64,000 nucleotides of DNA from an uncultured Clostridium sp. (GTDB taxonomy: Bacteria; Bacillota; Clostridia; Clostridiales; Clostridiaceae): NCBI RefSeq assembly GCF_947072515.1, contig NZ_CAMTIG010000009.1, positions 32,056 through 96,055 of the forward strand. Reading direction: 5' to 3'. The notes under the pieces are model-generated. The model had not been told where the DNA came from. It did not search any database and saw nothing but the letters and a program-made list of their open reading frames with translations. Position 1 is the stretch's first letter; every line of letters begins with the position of its first letter. Both the position numbers and the translations under genes were made by a program. Below are positions 35,636-45,147 of the stretch, piece by piece.

Positions 35636-35998
35636 ATGAATTATTTATTAGTATTACCAAACTATAGAGCAATAGGATTTAAAGAAGTGGAAGGAGCGCA
35701 GGATGCTTTAAATATGTATCATGAAGGAAGAATAGATAAAAATAATGAAAAAAGCATCTATAGTGAATATGATATGTTTGAAGAAAAATCAAGAGAAGAT
35801 CTTTCTATTATTATTGGAGCTGAAGAAGGAGAAGGTCAAATATATGATATTGATGAGATTGTAGAAGGTGTAAGAAATAGTGAAATGTTAGAAGAAGAGA
35901 AAGAGGAGATTATAGGACAGTTAATAAGTGAAAAGATAAATTTTGATATAGGACAGTATGGAATAGAGAATATATTAAGTGAAATGATAACATATTAA
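35636..35998 (+). CDS. Acidic 120-aa protein of unknown function after the Xre-TPR pair
   Basis: I do not recognise it. ATG 35636 has a good GGAGG 8 bases upstream, better than the in-frame TTG at 35594. The protein starts with a hydrophobic strand (MNYLLVLPNYRAIGF) and continues with Glu/Asp-rich helices, ending EMITY. It has no signal or membrane segment. Its place directly behind two regulators suggests a functional link, but no peptide-pheromone features (secretion signal, short length) are present. Confidence 0.65.
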   Translation: MNYLLVLPNYRAIGFKEVEGAQDALNMYHEGRIDKNNEKSIYSEYDMFEEKSREDLSIIIGAEEGEGQIYDIDEIVEGVRNSEMLEEEKEEIIGQLISEKINFDIGQYGIENILSEMITY

Positions 35999-36045
35999 AC
36001 TAAATATGAACTATATATTTCTAAAAAGTTTCTAAAATATTAAAA

Positions 36046-36077
36046 ATAAAATAATCAAATAAGAAAAAAAGATTATT
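36046..36077 (+). terminator. Weak terminator-like inverted repeat
   Basis: AAAATAATC and GATTATTTT form a 9-bp stem around a 14-base A-rich loop. The T tract is short, so termination is uncertain. Confidence 0.35.
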
Positions 36078-36182
36078 TTAAAGGAAATAAAAGAAAAAGA
36101 GATATTAGAGCATATATTTAATATTAAAGAATAAATAAAGGATAAATATAGTTAGAAAGAAGGAAAATTAAGAAAAGTAAAT

Positions 36183-36211
36183 TTGAATAAAAAAGTAAAA
36201 CTAACTATAAT
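36183..36211 (+). promoter_or_regulatory. Sigma-A promoter for the cation/proton antiporter
   Basis: TTGAAT at 36183-36188, a 17-base spacer and a perfect TATAAT at 36206-36211, 30 bases before the start codon. Confidence 0.75.
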
Positions 36212-36240
36212 TATCCATATACATAAAGGGGGGATTGGGA

Positions 36241-37416
36241 ATGCTATCATATAAATTTTTATTTGATATTGCATTAATTTTGTTGAGCACAAAATTATTA
36301 GGGCTTATAACTAAAAAGTTTAAAATGCCACAGGTTGTAGGAGCATTACTTGCAGGAATAGTATTGGGACCAGCTTGTTTAAATATGCTTCATGAAACAG
36401 ATTTTATAGGGCAGATGTCAGAGCTTGGAGTTATAGTCTTGATGTTTACAGCAGGATTAGAGACAGATATCAGAGAATTGAAAAAAACGGGGAAAGTATC
36501 TTTTGTAGTAGCAATAATGGGAGTTGTAATTCCGTTAATTGTAGGATTTTTAATAGCAATGATATTTAATAATGGACAAGTCTCAGCAGGGGATGTAAGT
36601 CCAATCTTACAAAACATATTTATTGGGGTAATATTAACTGCTACATCAGTTAGTATAACAGTTGAAACATTAAAAGAAATGGGAAAGTTAAGTACGAAAG
36701 CAGGAAATACTATACTAGGAGCAGCTTTAATTGATGATATATTAGGAGTAGTAGCATTAACTGTTGTAACAGGGCTTGCAGATGCAAGCATAAATGTTTG
36801 GGTAGTATTAATAAAAATTATATTATTCTTCATTTTTGCAGGAGTTAGTGGATATTTATTTTATATGGTTTTTAATAAAATGGTTAGTAGATATCATAAA
36901 GATATGAGACGATTTGTAATAGTAGCATTTGTTTTTTGTCTTTTACTATCATTTTTTGCGGAAGAATTATTTGGAGTAGCAGATATTACAGGAGCATTTA
37001 TAGCTGGACTTATTATTTCAAATACTGAACGGACAAGATATATAAATTCAAGATTTGAGACATTATCATATATATTATTATCGCCCATATTTTTTGCAAG
37101 CATAGGGATAAAGGTAGAAATAGGAACAATGACTGTAGATATACTTATATTTACAATAGTTTTATTAATTGCGGCTATTTTAACTAAAATATTAGGCTGT
37201 GCATTAGGAGCAAAATTATTTGGATACTCTACTGATGAATCAATACAAGTAGGAACGGGGATGGTTTCAAGAGGAGAGGTTGCATTAATAGTTGCAAATA
37301 AAGGGATTGCAGTTGGACTCATGAATCCAAATTTTTTAGCACCAATAGTTATAGTCGTAGTAATAACAACTATAATAACACCAATACTTTTAAAAGTTGT
37401 TTTTAAGAATGGGTAA
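36241..37416 (+). CDS. CPA2-family cation/proton antiporter
   Basis: 391 residues with about 12 membrane helices. Family motifs are LGLITKKFKMPQVVGALLAG near the start, LGVIVLMFTAGLETD, the ion-binding pair in LGAALIDDILG and a late MVSRGEVALIVA. There is no C-terminal RCK/TrkA domain, so it is the short Na+(K+)/H+ exchanger form. ATG 36241 is preferred over TTG 36235 because AAAGGGGGG lies 7 bases before it. It is monocistronic. Confidence 0.9.
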   Translation: MLSYKFLFDIALILLSTKLLGLITKKFKMPQVVGALLAGIVLGPACLNMLHETDFIGQMSELGVIVLMFTAGLETDIRELKKTGKVSFVVAIMGVVIPLIVGFLIAMIFNNGQVSAGDVSPILQNIFIGVILTATSVSITVETLKEMGKLSTKAGNTILGAALIDDILGVVALTVVTGLADASINVWVVLIKIILFFIFAGVSGYLFYMVFNKMVSRYHKDMRRFVIVAFVFCLLLSFFAEELFGVADITGAFIAGLIISNTERTRYINSRFETLSYILLSPIFFASIGIKVEIGTMTVDILIFTIVLLIAAILTKILGCALGAKLFGYSTDESIQVGTGMVSRGEVALIVANKGIAVGLMNPNFLAPIVIVVVITTIITPILLKVVFKNG

Positions 37417-37553
37417 ATAAAAAAAGTATTTAATAGATATTAATTTCTAACAAATTAGAAAATAATGAATAAATTTAATAAAGAGAAAAAATTTAAGGTA
37501 TAAAATAATGAGAAAGAAGTCAATAATTATACTAAGTTAGAAAGGAGAGATTT

Positions 37554-38276
37554 ATGAGAGTAGGAAAAACAAATCCAGCTATGGCGAAGGGGTTTTCAGA
37601 AGTTGTTAGTAGTGAAAGTACTATGACGATTTCAGGAACAATAGTAAAGATATTAATATTTTTAATGGTATTATCAGTAGGGTTTATTTATAGTTTTTTT
37701 AATATACCGTATAGTAGTGGAACAATGATAATTATTTCAATAATTACATTTGTTGTAGCATTAATAACTATATTTAATCCAAAGATGTGCAGATTTACAG
37801 GAGTGATTTATGCAGGACTAGAAGGACTGTTTTTAGGAAGCATATCACAATTTTTTGAAAGAAGTGTAGGAAAAGGAATAGTATTGCCAGCAATATTATT
37901 AACATTGGTTTGTGTAGTAGTTACATTAGTCATATATGGAAAAAATACGAGTATAGCAGAGAAAACTAGAAAAGGTGTAATGATAGGGCTTGTTACAGTA
38001 TGTCTAACAGGACTTATAGGAGTAGTATTAAGTTTATTTGGCATAATATTACCAATTTACTCTAATGGACCCATGGGAATAATTTTTAGCCTAGTAGTTG
38101 TAGTTTTAGCAACAATATCACTTATGCAAGATTATGATTTTATTTTGCAATCAGCAAGAAGAGGAGCTCCTAAATATATGGAGTGGTATGGAGCATTTGG
38201 ATTAATGGTTACATTAATTTGGCTATACATTGAGATTTTAAATCTTTTTGCTAAGATATATTCAAATAAAGATTAG
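37554..38276 (+). CDS. Bax inhibitor-1 / YccA-family membrane protein
   Basis: 240 residues with seven membrane helices after a 35-residue soluble start. The features are NPKMCRFTGVIYAGLEGLFLG, a long hydrophobic centre and LMQDYDFILQSARRGAPKYMEWYGAF-type end (shown by MQDYDFI and WYGAFGLMVT), all typical of the Bax1-I/YccA (YetJ-like) family. Known members are pH-sensitive calcium leak channels. AAGGAGAG precedes ATG 37554. Confidence 0.9.
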   Translation: MRVGKTNPAMAKGFSEVVSSESTMTISGTIVKILIFLMVLSVGFIYSFFNIPYSSGTMIIISIITFVVALITIFNPKMCRFTGVIYAGLEGLFLGSISQFFERSVGKGIVLPAILLTLVCVVVTLVIYGKNTSIAEKTRKGVMIGLVTVCLTGLIGVVLSLFGIILPIYSNGPMGIIFSLVVVVLATISLMQDYDFILQSARRGAPKYMEWYGAFGLMVTLIWLYIEILNLFAKIYSNKD

Positions 38277-38306
38277 GATAATAAATAATATAAATTTTTA
38301 TAAAAT

Positions 38307-38340
38307 AAAGGACTTTTTCAAATTTGAAAAAGTCCTTTTT
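38307..38340. terminator. Bidirectional terminator between convergent genes
   Basis: A perfect 16-bp stem (AAAGGACTTTTTCAAA with its complement), with T tracts on both strands. Confidence 0.9.
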
Positions 38341-38374
38341 CTATGGATTGAAAGAATTGTTTAAGCAATCCTTT

Positions 38375-39883
38375 TTATTTGTTTTTTAAGTATTTATTTT
38401 CGTATCTTCTATAAATAAGAAGTGCAATTATAGTAAATATAATTGGTCCAGCAATTTGGAATAGCGTCGATGTATAATCCCTGCTTTCTAATACTGGTTT
38501 GATTATAGTAAAGATATTTGCAAAAGTTACCGTAATCATAACGATTATAACAGCTACTGTAGCACCTTTTTTTGATTTATAAATGACGAAAGGTTTTTCT
38601 ATAGAATCATTCTTTTTAAACCAAATAAATGCTAGGGCAATGAAAATATATGGAATAGTCATTGCAACGTTACTCATTAATATTAAATAGTTTAAGAAGG
38701 TTGTAGCCGTATCTCCACCAAATGAAGCTATAGCAATAACAACAACAACTATAAAACATTGAACCCACATAGCGTTTTTAGGCATACCAGTTTTTGCATC
38801 TGTCTTTATTAATTTTGCAGGCCAAAGTTCTTTTGGAGTACCTTCAATAAGTTGCTTAACTGGAGCATAAGTTAAAGTAAAGAAAGCTCCGATTAATGCA
38901 AGGAACATAGATAATCCTATAAATCTAGAGAACCATAATCCAAGTTCCATTGAAGTATAAGCACTTAAATGAAGTGCATTACCAATTGAATAACCTAAGT
39001 TACCCATTACTAAGTAACCAACATTTGCCATGTTAACAGTAGGTCTGTCCAACACACCGCTCCAACTAGTGAAAATACCAACACAAAGAATTCCTAAAGA
39101 ATATCCAATTGCAATAATTATTGCACCTATTTTTATTCCTCTAGGGAAAGTCTTTTCAGGATTTTCAGTTTCATCAACTAGTCCACCAATTGATTCAAGT
39201 CCACCATAAGCAAATATTGCAAAAACAAGGAATCCTAGAAGTCCTATTGGGGATTGATAAGATGGATTTGGTGAATGCATAAGAGAGCTTGCTGTAAGAG
39301 GATCAGCTAATTTAAAGCCGTTTCCAACAAGAACAATAACTGCTCCAACTAAAAGAACAACGTTAGCTAAAGCAACGAAAGTTCCGCCAATAGAAGTTAT
39401 TTTCTTTATTTTATCAAGTCCCTTAGAAGCTGCAAATGTAACTATAATTATTAGGATAATACCAAATAAAGCCATGGTTTTGGGTGCTGATAAGCCGAGT
39501 AGCGACCAACCCGATGTTTTATCTTCACCAAAGATCATATTTGAAAGTGGAACCCAAATTGAAGATGAAGTAGAAACCATCCAAATTAGGTATGAAGTAT
39601 ACCACATGAATGTTACTATAAATGCATATTTAGGTCCAACGGATTTATCCATCCAAGAATAGATTCCTCCACGTTCTTTTCTAAATGCAGCTCCGAATTC
39701 AGATAACATAAATGCATATGGAATGAAAAATGTAAGTGCAGATACTATATAGAATGGTATCGCGGCATATCCCATTAAATAATATGCTCTAGCTATGTTT
39801 GTGAATCCAAACACTGACGTGAATATCATTAAAATCAATGATATTAGAGTAAGTTTATTTTTATGATTTGAGTGATGCGACAT
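38375..39883 (-). CDS. yjeM: APC-superfamily amino-acid transporter, YjeM type
   Basis: 502 residues with 12 or more membrane helices. Blocks LILMIFTSVFGFTNIARAYY, ERGGIYSWM, SVGPKYAFI, YGGLESIGGLVDETENPEK and SRFIGLSMFLALIGAFFTL closely follow the E. coli YjeM pattern as I recall it. It belongs to the glutamate:GABA antiporter-like branch. The substrate is not established. AAAGGGGGC precedes ATG 39883, and an extended -10 (TG-A-TAAAAT) lies upstream. Monocistronic. Confidence 0.88.
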   Translation of the reverse strand: MSHHSNHKNKLTLISLILMIFTSVFGFTNIARAYYLMGYAAIPFYIVSALTFFIPYAFMLSEFGAAFRKERGGIYSWMDKSVGPKYAFIVTFMWYTSYLIWMVSTSSSIWVPLSNMIFGEDKTSGWSLLGLSAPKTMALFGIILIIIVTFAASKGLDKIKKITSIGGTFVALANVVLLVGAVIVLVGNGFKLADPLTASSLMHSPNPSYQSPIGLLGFLVFAIFAYGGLESIGGLVDETENPEKTFPRGIKIGAIIIAIGYSLGILCVGIFTSWSGVLDRPTVNMANVGYLVMGNLGYSIGNALHLSAYTSMELGLWFSRFIGLSMFLALIGAFFTLTYAPVKQLIEGTPKELWPAKLIKTDAKTGMPKNAMWVQCFIVVVVIAIASFGGDTATTFLNYLILMSNVAMTIPYIFIALAFIWFKKNDSIEKPFVIYKSKKGATVAVIIVMITVTFANIFTIIKPVLESRDYTSTLFQIAGPIIFTIIALLIYRRYENKYLKNK

Positions 39884-40030
39884 AATAAGCCCCCTTTACA
39901 AAATATATTTTTTAATTTTATCATATTGAAGCAAATGCTTTGTAAATAAAATAAGAACAATTAATTGAATATACATAAAAGAATTTAAAAGAAAGTCCAT
40001 ATTATCAGCATAGAAGAAAAATAATATTAA

Positions 40031-40062
40031 AAAAAACTTCACAAAAATTTGTGAAGCTTTTT
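40031..40062 (-). terminator. Terminator after the P1 peptidase gene
   Basis: Read on the minus strand, GCTTCACAAA and TTTGTGAAG pair, followed by TTTTTTT. Confidence 0.75.
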
Positions 40063-40116
40063 AAATAAATGTAATTAAAGTTAAAGATTAATTTTTATAA
40101 GGCTAAATTTTGATAA

Positions 40117-41085
40117 TTAAATATCATGCAAAGATGGAACATTATTTAAACCACTTGCAAAATTTACCGCATTTAATATAGCTTTTTCCATTACATTAGA
40201 AGCTAACATTCCAACTGTAGAAACATCAGCATCTATTTTATTAGTTGCCATAGTAAAAATAGTATCTCCATCAAACATTGTATGAGCAGGTTTCATAGTT
40301 CTTGCAAAACCATTATGGGCCATAGAAGAAATCTTTTTTGCTTGTGCTTTATTGAAGTTTGCATTAGTAACTATTATTCCAATAGTGGTATTTCCTTTAA
40401 AAGGATCTTTAGGATTAGTAGTAGAATTTAAAAGGATAGATTCGCTATTTAAAAATTCTTTAGTTTCTTTATTATAAGCACCAGCTAGAATTTTCATATT
40501 ATCATTAGGGTTAACAACATCACCTAGACAGTTAACAGCAACAATGGCACCAACTTGAAGACCATTTGGAAGTTGGATAGCATAGGTTCCAAGTCCACCT
40601 TTCATACAAAATTCAGGACCTAAAAGTTTTCCAACAGTAGCACCATAACCAGCACCAATATTTCCATTAAGATTATCCTTATAAATTTCTGAATTTAAAC
40701 AAGCTTCTAAACCTAATTTTTTATCAGGCCTTATTTTAGGATTTCCAAAGGCAAGATCAAATAAAACAGCAGAACAAACAATAGGAACTTTTGCTACTTG
40801 AACATCAAATCCAATATCTTTTTGCTCTAAATATTCCATAACACCATTTGAAACTTCTAAGCCAAAAGCGCTACCTCCAGCTAAAACAACAGCATGAACT
40901 TTATCTACAAGTTCAGATGGATTTAAAAGATCTGTTTCACGTGTACCAGGAGCACCACCACGAACATCTACACCACCAGTTGCACCTTCCTCACAAATAA
41001 CTACAGAACACCCAGTAGAACCTTCTTTATTCTCAGCATGTCCAAGCTTTATACCATCAATATCTACAAATTTAATTTCTTTCAT
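40117..41085 (-). CDS. P1-family peptidase (DmpA/NylC-like N-terminal nucleophile hydrolase)
   Basis: 322 residues. Family motifs are GHAENKEGSTGCSVV, GGVDVRGGAPGTRETDLL, LAGGSAFGLE and NIGAGYGATVGK. The self-cleavage site is expected at KGN-TTIGI (near 235), leaving a Thr nucleophile as in NylC-type enzymes; DmpA uses Ser there. It should act as an aminopeptidase or amidase on small peptides or D-residue esters. GGGAGG precedes ATG 41085. Monocistronic, with an extended -10 candidate at 41165-41173. Confidence 0.92.
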   Translation of the reverse strand: MKEIKFVDIDGIKLGHAENKEGSTGCSVVICEEGATGGVDVRGGAPGTRETDLLNPSELVDKVHAVVLAGGSAFGLEVSNGVMEYLEQKDIGFDVQVAKVPIVCSAVLFDLAFGNPKIRPDKKLGLEACLNSEIYKDNLNGNIGAGYGATVGKLLGPEFCMKGGLGTYAIQLPNGLQVGAIVAVNCLGDVVNPNDNMKILAGAYNKETKEFLNSESILLNSTTNPKDPFKGNTTIGIIVTNANFNKAQAKKISSMAHNGFARTMKPAHTMFDGDTIFTMATNKIDADVSTVGMLASNVMEKAILNAVNFASGLNNVPSLHDI

Positions 41086-41201
41086 ATAATTAACCTCCCA
41101 AAATAAAAAAATATTGTTATAAAAATAACTATGAAAATTTATTAATAAATGATAAATATATACAATTATATCATGAAATAAAAAGCTATAAAAAATAAAA
41201 T

Positions 41202-41250
41202 AGCTGTTTCATAAACTCTAAGATTGAAGAAAAAGAGTTATGAAACAGCT
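41202..41250 (-). terminator. Terminator after the ECF S-component gene
   Basis: On the minus strand, AGCTGTTTCATAACTC pairs with GAGTTTATGAAACAGCT (one bulge) and runs into TATTTTATTTTTTAT. Confidence 0.85.
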
Positions 41251-41267
41251 TATAAATTTAGCTATTA

Positions 41268-41864
41268 TTATCTTCTTTTTTTAATTTTCATTACGGCTAA
41301 AACAACTGGTATAGTTATAACTGTACATATAATTGCCTCTGGAATACCATTTGTACCAGCAATTATACCTAATGCACCTAAAACAGAATTTTTTGAAATG
41401 TGTAGTAAAGATGCATATTGATTTAAGCCAAAGATATATATACAACCAAGAACTCCAACAGTATTCACAAGAGAACCAACTATAGCTGAAATTCCTATAG
41501 CAACACTTTCTTTTTTGAATCTATTTCTTAAAGCTCTGTATACATAATAAGTTATAACTCCTATAAGTATTCTAGGAACTAATGAAGTTATTGGATTTAA
41601 AAATAATGGTGAAGTTGGGAATGGTGCTGCAATTGCTTGATACATTCCAAAAAGTCCAAATACTAATCCAACTAAGCCTCCAACAAGAGGTCCTTCTAAA
41701 ATTGCTCCGATTATAACGGGAACACCCATTATAGTTAATTTAACTGGTGGAATAGGGATAAATCCAATTCCTGTAAGTCCCATAAATATAGTGATACCAG
41801 ATAACATTCCAATCACTACTAATTGACGGCTTGTTAAGCGACGTCTAGATGTTTTTGTTTCCAT
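41268..41864 (-). CDS. ECF transporter S component (vitamin substrate-binding subunit)
   Basis: 198 residues with about six membrane helices. The N-terminal basic stretch TSRRRLTSRQLVVIG and the block PPVKLTIMGVPVIIGAILEG, then GLVGLVFGLFG, are typical of energy-coupling-factor S components (COG/Pfam ECF_trnsprt class). The vitamin is not clear; pantothenate- or folate-type carriers look similar. The shared ECF ATPases and T component are not in the window. ATG 41864 has GGAGG upstream. A structured leader and a consensus promoter precede it. Confidence 0.88.
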   Translation of the reverse strand: METKTSRRRLTSRQLVVIGMLSGITIFMGLTGIGFIPIPPVKLTIMGVPVIIGAILEGPLVGGLVGLVFGLFGMYQAIAAPFPTSPLFLNPITSLVPRILIGVITYYVYRALRNRFKKESVAIGISAIVGSLVNTVGVLGCIYIFGLNQYASLLHISKNSVLGALGIIAGTNGIPEAIICTVITIPVVLAVMKIKKRR

Positions 41865-41905
41865 TAAAAATCCTCCGTTCTTATTCTCTATTTGTGAGAT
41901 ATAAT

Positions 41906-41957
41906 TCGGCAAATACAATAAAATTTGTAGTTGCGTTCAGTTTCATATGAATACCGA
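41906..41957 (-). promoter_or_regulatory. Candidate structured leader of the ECF gene
   Basis: On the minus strand, TCGGTA (41957-41952) pairs with TGCCGA (41911-41906) and encloses two small hairpins (TTCATATGAA and TACAA/TTGTA), making a three-way junction. It matches no riboswitch class that I recognise. Confidence 0.3.
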
Positions 41958-41964
41958 CGACATT

Positions 41965-41993
41965 ATTTTACAATAGAGTTAGGAAGAAGACAA
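41965..41993 (-). promoter_or_regulatory. Sigma-A promoter of the ECF gene
   Basis: On the minus strand, TTGTCT (41993-41988), a 17-base spacer and TAAAAT (41970-41965), leaving a 5' leader of about 95 bases. Confidence 0.6.
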
Positions 41994-42105
41994 GCAAAAG
42001 ATTGTTAAATTTTTATCTATTTTTAGCAAAGAGGAAAAATATGTTATATAATTAATGAGAATTGAAAAAAAATTAAAGATTCTATAAATAAGGGAGAGAA
42101 AAAAG

Positions 42106-42660
42106 ATGAAATTATTAAATATAGAAAAACAAACTAATAATCCATATTTAAATATGTATAAATTAACATTGAGAAATAAAAAGGACAATATAAAAGAATA
42201 TTTTATTGCAAGTAGAAGAGAGAAAGAAGAATTAGCTTGTGTAACAAAAGATCATACTAAGGCTGATGGAGTTATGATTATACCTATAACAAAAGAGGGA
42301 GAAGTAGTTTTATTAAAACAATATAGACCAGCTATTGATGGTTTTTTATATGAACTTCCAGCAGGTATGGTTGATGAGGGAGAAGATATGATAGAAGGAG
42401 CTAAAAGAGAGCTATTTGAAGAAACAGGACTTAAATGTACAAGCTATGAGATTTTAGTTAAGCCAAGCTATACTTCAGTAGGAATGTCAGATGAAACAAC
42501 AGGAGTAGTTAAAATGATAGTAGAAGGAGAATTAGATACTTCTAATATTGAAGAAGATGAAGAAATTGAAGCTATAAAAATAAAAATAAAAGATGCAAAG
42601 GAATTTGTAAAAAATAATAATGTATCTATTAAAGGCGCAATAATACTAAGTATGCTTTAA
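42106..42660 (+). CDS. NUDIX hydrolase, ADP-ribose pyrophosphatase type
   Basis: 184 residues. The NUDIX box is complete: GMVDEGEDMIEGAKRELFEE, then TGL (about 88-110). The sequence before it (VVLLKQYRPAIDGFLYELPAG) is characteristic of ADP-ribose pyrophosphatases, which clear ADP-ribose to AMP and ribose-5-phosphate. AAGGGAGAG precedes ATG 42106. It is divergent from the ECF gene. Confidence 0.93.
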   Translation: MKLLNIEKQTNNPYLNMYKLTLRNKKDNIKEYFIASRREKEELACVTKDHTKADGVMIIPITKEGEVVLLKQYRPAIDGFLYELPAGMVDEGEDMIEGAKRELFEETGLKCTSYEILVKPSYTSVGMSDETTGVVKMIVEGELDTSNIEEDEEIEAIKIKIKDAKEFVKNNNVSIKGAIILSML

Positions 42661-42793
42661 AAAAGAAAATTCAATACTAAACACAAAGAGGAGAAATAGT
42701 CTTTATATTAAGGACAGTTTGTATAAAAAAATATCTAGTGATAATATGGATACATAAGACATAAATGTAAATTTCTTACTTGGAGGCGGAGGT

Positions 42794-44257
42794 ATGAATT
42801 TTAAAAGTACAAGAGGAAAAGAGCGAGGAATAAAAAGCGCAGAAGCGATAATCAGGGGAATTGCTTCTGATGGGGGACTTTTTGTTCCGGATAATTTTCC
42901 GAAAATTTATGAAGAAGCAATAAATAAAAAAGGCGCTAGTTATGAGGAATTGGCTTATTTTATTATAGGAAAATTTTTTACTGATTTTAAATTGAAAGAA
43001 TTAAAATCAGCAGTAAAGGAAGCATATACAAATAGATTTGCTGTAAATGTTGAAAAGAATTTTTTGGAGTTATATCATGGGCCAACATGTGCATTTAAGG
43101 ATGCAGCTTTATTATTTTTACCACAAATAATGAAGAGAGCTAAAAAAAATTTAAATGTAGATGAAGAAATAGTAATTTTAACAGCAACATCAGGTGATAC
43201 AGGAAAAGCAGCTTTAGAAGGATTTAAGGATATTGAAGGATTTAAAGTTGTTGTATATTATCCTCAAGATGGAGTCAGTGAAATTCAAAAAAAACAAATG
43301 ATAAGTCAAGAAGGAACTAATGTATATGTGGTTGCAATTGAAGGAAATTTTGATAATGCACAACAAGGTGTAAAAGAAATATTTAAAAATGAAAAATTAA
43401 AAGAAGATTTATTAAAAAATAAAATAAGATTATCTTCAGCAAATTCTATAAATATTGGAAGATTAATACCTCAAATAGTATATTATTTTTATGGATATAT
43501 GGAATTAATAGAAAATAAAAGAATTAAAGAAGGGGAAAAAATAAATGTTTCTGTACCTACAGGGAATTTTGGAAATATTTTAGCAGCCTTTTATGCAAAG
43601 AAAATGGGATTACCTATTGATAAACTTATATGTGCTTCAAATGAAAATAATGTATTATCAAATTTTTTAAAAACAGGAATATATGATAGAAGAAGAGATC
43701 TCATAATTACAGAATCTCCATCTATGGATATATTAGTATCTTCTAATTTAGAAAGATTATTATATGAAGTAAGTGGAAGAAACTATAAGTTAGTTGGAGA
43801 ATTAATGAATAATCTAGCTTCTAATGGATTATATGAAATAACAAGAGAGATGAAAGAGGGACTTAAAGAGTTTTATGGTAATTTTAGTACTACAGAAGAA
43901 GTTTATAAAGCCGTACAAGAGGTTTACGTTAAGGATGGATATTTAATGGATACTCATACAGGAGTAGCGTATGTGGTTCATAAGAAATATATAGAGGAAA
44001 CCGGGGATAATAAAGAAACATTGATAGTTTCTACAGCAAGTCCTTTTAAATTTCCAAGAAGCATATGTACTTCATTAGGAATAGATGTAGAATTTATGGA
44101 TGATTTTAGAGTATTAAAAACATTATTTAGAGAAAGTAAGAATGAGATTCCAGAAAGCCTTAAAACTTTAGAAAATAAAAAAATAATGCATACAACTGCA
44201 TGTAAGATAGATGGGATGGAAGAGACTTTAAAATATTATTTAGGAGTAAATAAATGA
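42794..44257 (+). CDS. threonine synthase thrC: Threonine synthase
   Basis: 487 residues, the long form of the enzyme that makes threonine from O-phosphohomoserine with PLP. The N-terminal KSTRGKERGIKSAEAI-like start, the PLP lysine in GPTCAFKDAAL (about 104), TATSGDTGKAALEGF and VPTGNFGNILAAFYA are all in place. GGAGGCGGAGG precedes ATG 42794. It overlaps thrB by 4 bases (ATGA), so the last two steps of threonine synthesis are coupled. Confidence 0.97.
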   Translation: MNFKSTRGKERGIKSAEAIIRGIASDGGLFVPDNFPKIYEEAINKKGASYEELAYFIIGKFFTDFKLKELKSAVKEAYTNRFAVNVEKNFLELYHGPTCAFKDAALLFLPQIMKRAKKNLNVDEEIVILTATSGDTGKAALEGFKDIEGFKVVVYYPQDGVSEIQKKQMISQEGTNVYVVAIEGNFDNAQQGVKEIFKNEKLKEDLLKNKIRLSSANSINIGRLIPQIVYYFYGYMELIENKRIKEGEKINVSVPTGNFGNILAAFYAKKMGLPIDKLICASNENNVLSNFLKTGIYDRRRDLIITESPSMDILVSSNLERLLYEVSGRNYKLVGELMNNLASNGLYEITREMKEGLKEFYGNFSTTEEVYKAVQEVYVKDGYLMDTHTGVAYVVHKKYIEETGDNKETLIVSTASPFKFPRSICTSLGIDVEFMDDFRVLKTLFRESKNEIPESLKTLENKKIMHTTACKIDGMEETLKYYLGVNK

Positions 44258-45147
44258 TAAGGTTACGTGTTCCAGCTACATCAGCAAATATGGGACCAGG
44301 ATTTGATTGTATGGGTGTAGCTTTAAACTTATATAATGAATTTGAGTTTGAAGAAATTAAGAGTGGTTTAAAATTTGAAGGTTTTGAAGAAGAATTTTGT
44401 AATAAAAATAATATTGTGTATAAAGCAATGATGGAAGTATTTAAAAGAACACATTATCCTTTTAACGGACTTAAAATAAAGTTAGTAAAAAATAATATTC
44501 CTATAGCTAGAGGACTTGGGAGCAGTTCAAGTTGTATAGTTGCTGGGATTTATGGTGCAAATTATATATCAAAGAAAAAATTAACTGAAGAAGAATTATT
44601 AGATTTAGCTGTAGATATAGAAGGACATCCAGATAATGTAGCACCAGCGATTTTAGGTGGAATAGTAATTGCTATAAGATGTGAAAAAAAAGTAATATAT
44701 GAAAAAATAGAAAATAAGAAGAAGTTAGAATTTATAAGCGTTATACCAGATTTTAAACTTGAAACAGAAGAGGTTAGAAGTATACTTCCCAAAAAATTAA
44801 CATATGAAGATTCTGTATATAATATTGGAAGAGCAACCTTACTTGCAATAGGGTTAAACAATGGAAATACAGATGTTTTAAGAGAAGCTTGTAAAGATAG
44901 ACTTCATGAACCTTATAGAAATTCACTTATAAAGGGAATTGATTTAATTAAGAAAGAAGCTTATAATAGTGGGGCGCTAGCCTCTTATTTAAGTGGAGCA
45001 GGACCAACTATAAATATTATAGTTAAAGAATCTTTTAAAGTTAGAAATGCATTAATTAAAGTTTTAAAAGATGAAGGGCTAAATTATAAGGTTATAGGAC
45101 TTTCCACTGATACAAAGGGGGTAATTGTATTAGAAGGTGGTAAATGA
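44254..45147 (+). CDS. thrB: Homoserine kinase
   Basis: 297 residues, a GHMP kinase. It has the N-terminal PATSANMGPGFDCMG, the ATP loop PIARGLGSSSSCIVAG and the C-terminal LSGAGPTI. It phosphorylates homoserine for threonine synthase. ATG 44254 overlaps the thrC stop; the ACT-domain gene begins within its own stop region. Confidence 0.97.
   Translation: MIRLRVPATSANMGPGFDCMGVALNLYNEFEFEEIKSGLKFEGFEEEFCNKNNIVYKAMMEVFKRTHYPFNGLKIKLVKNNIPIARGLGSSSSCIVAGIYGANYISKKKLTEEELLDLAVDIEGHPDNVAPAILGGIVIAIRCEKKVIYEKIENKKKLEFISVIPDFKLETEEVRSILPKKLTYEDSVYNIGRATLLAIGLNNGNTDVLREACKDRLHEPYRNSLIKGIDLIKKEAYNSGALASYLSGAGPTINIIVKESFKVRNALIKVLKDEGLNYKVIGLSTDTKGVIVLEGGK

Noticed and set aside
36390..37322. Long minus-strand frames opposite the antiporter gene
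   Set aside because: They lack ribosome sites and known motifs and mirror the codon bias of the plus-strand gene, so they are shadow frames.
41940..41966. THF riboswitch before the ECF gene, because ATGTCGTC occurs there
   Set aside because: The remaining THF core sequences and their order are absent, so the short match looks accidental.
42661..42793. Threonine-responsive leader before thrC
   Set aside because: No T-box, no leader peptide rich in Thr codons and no terminator hairpin in the 133 bases.
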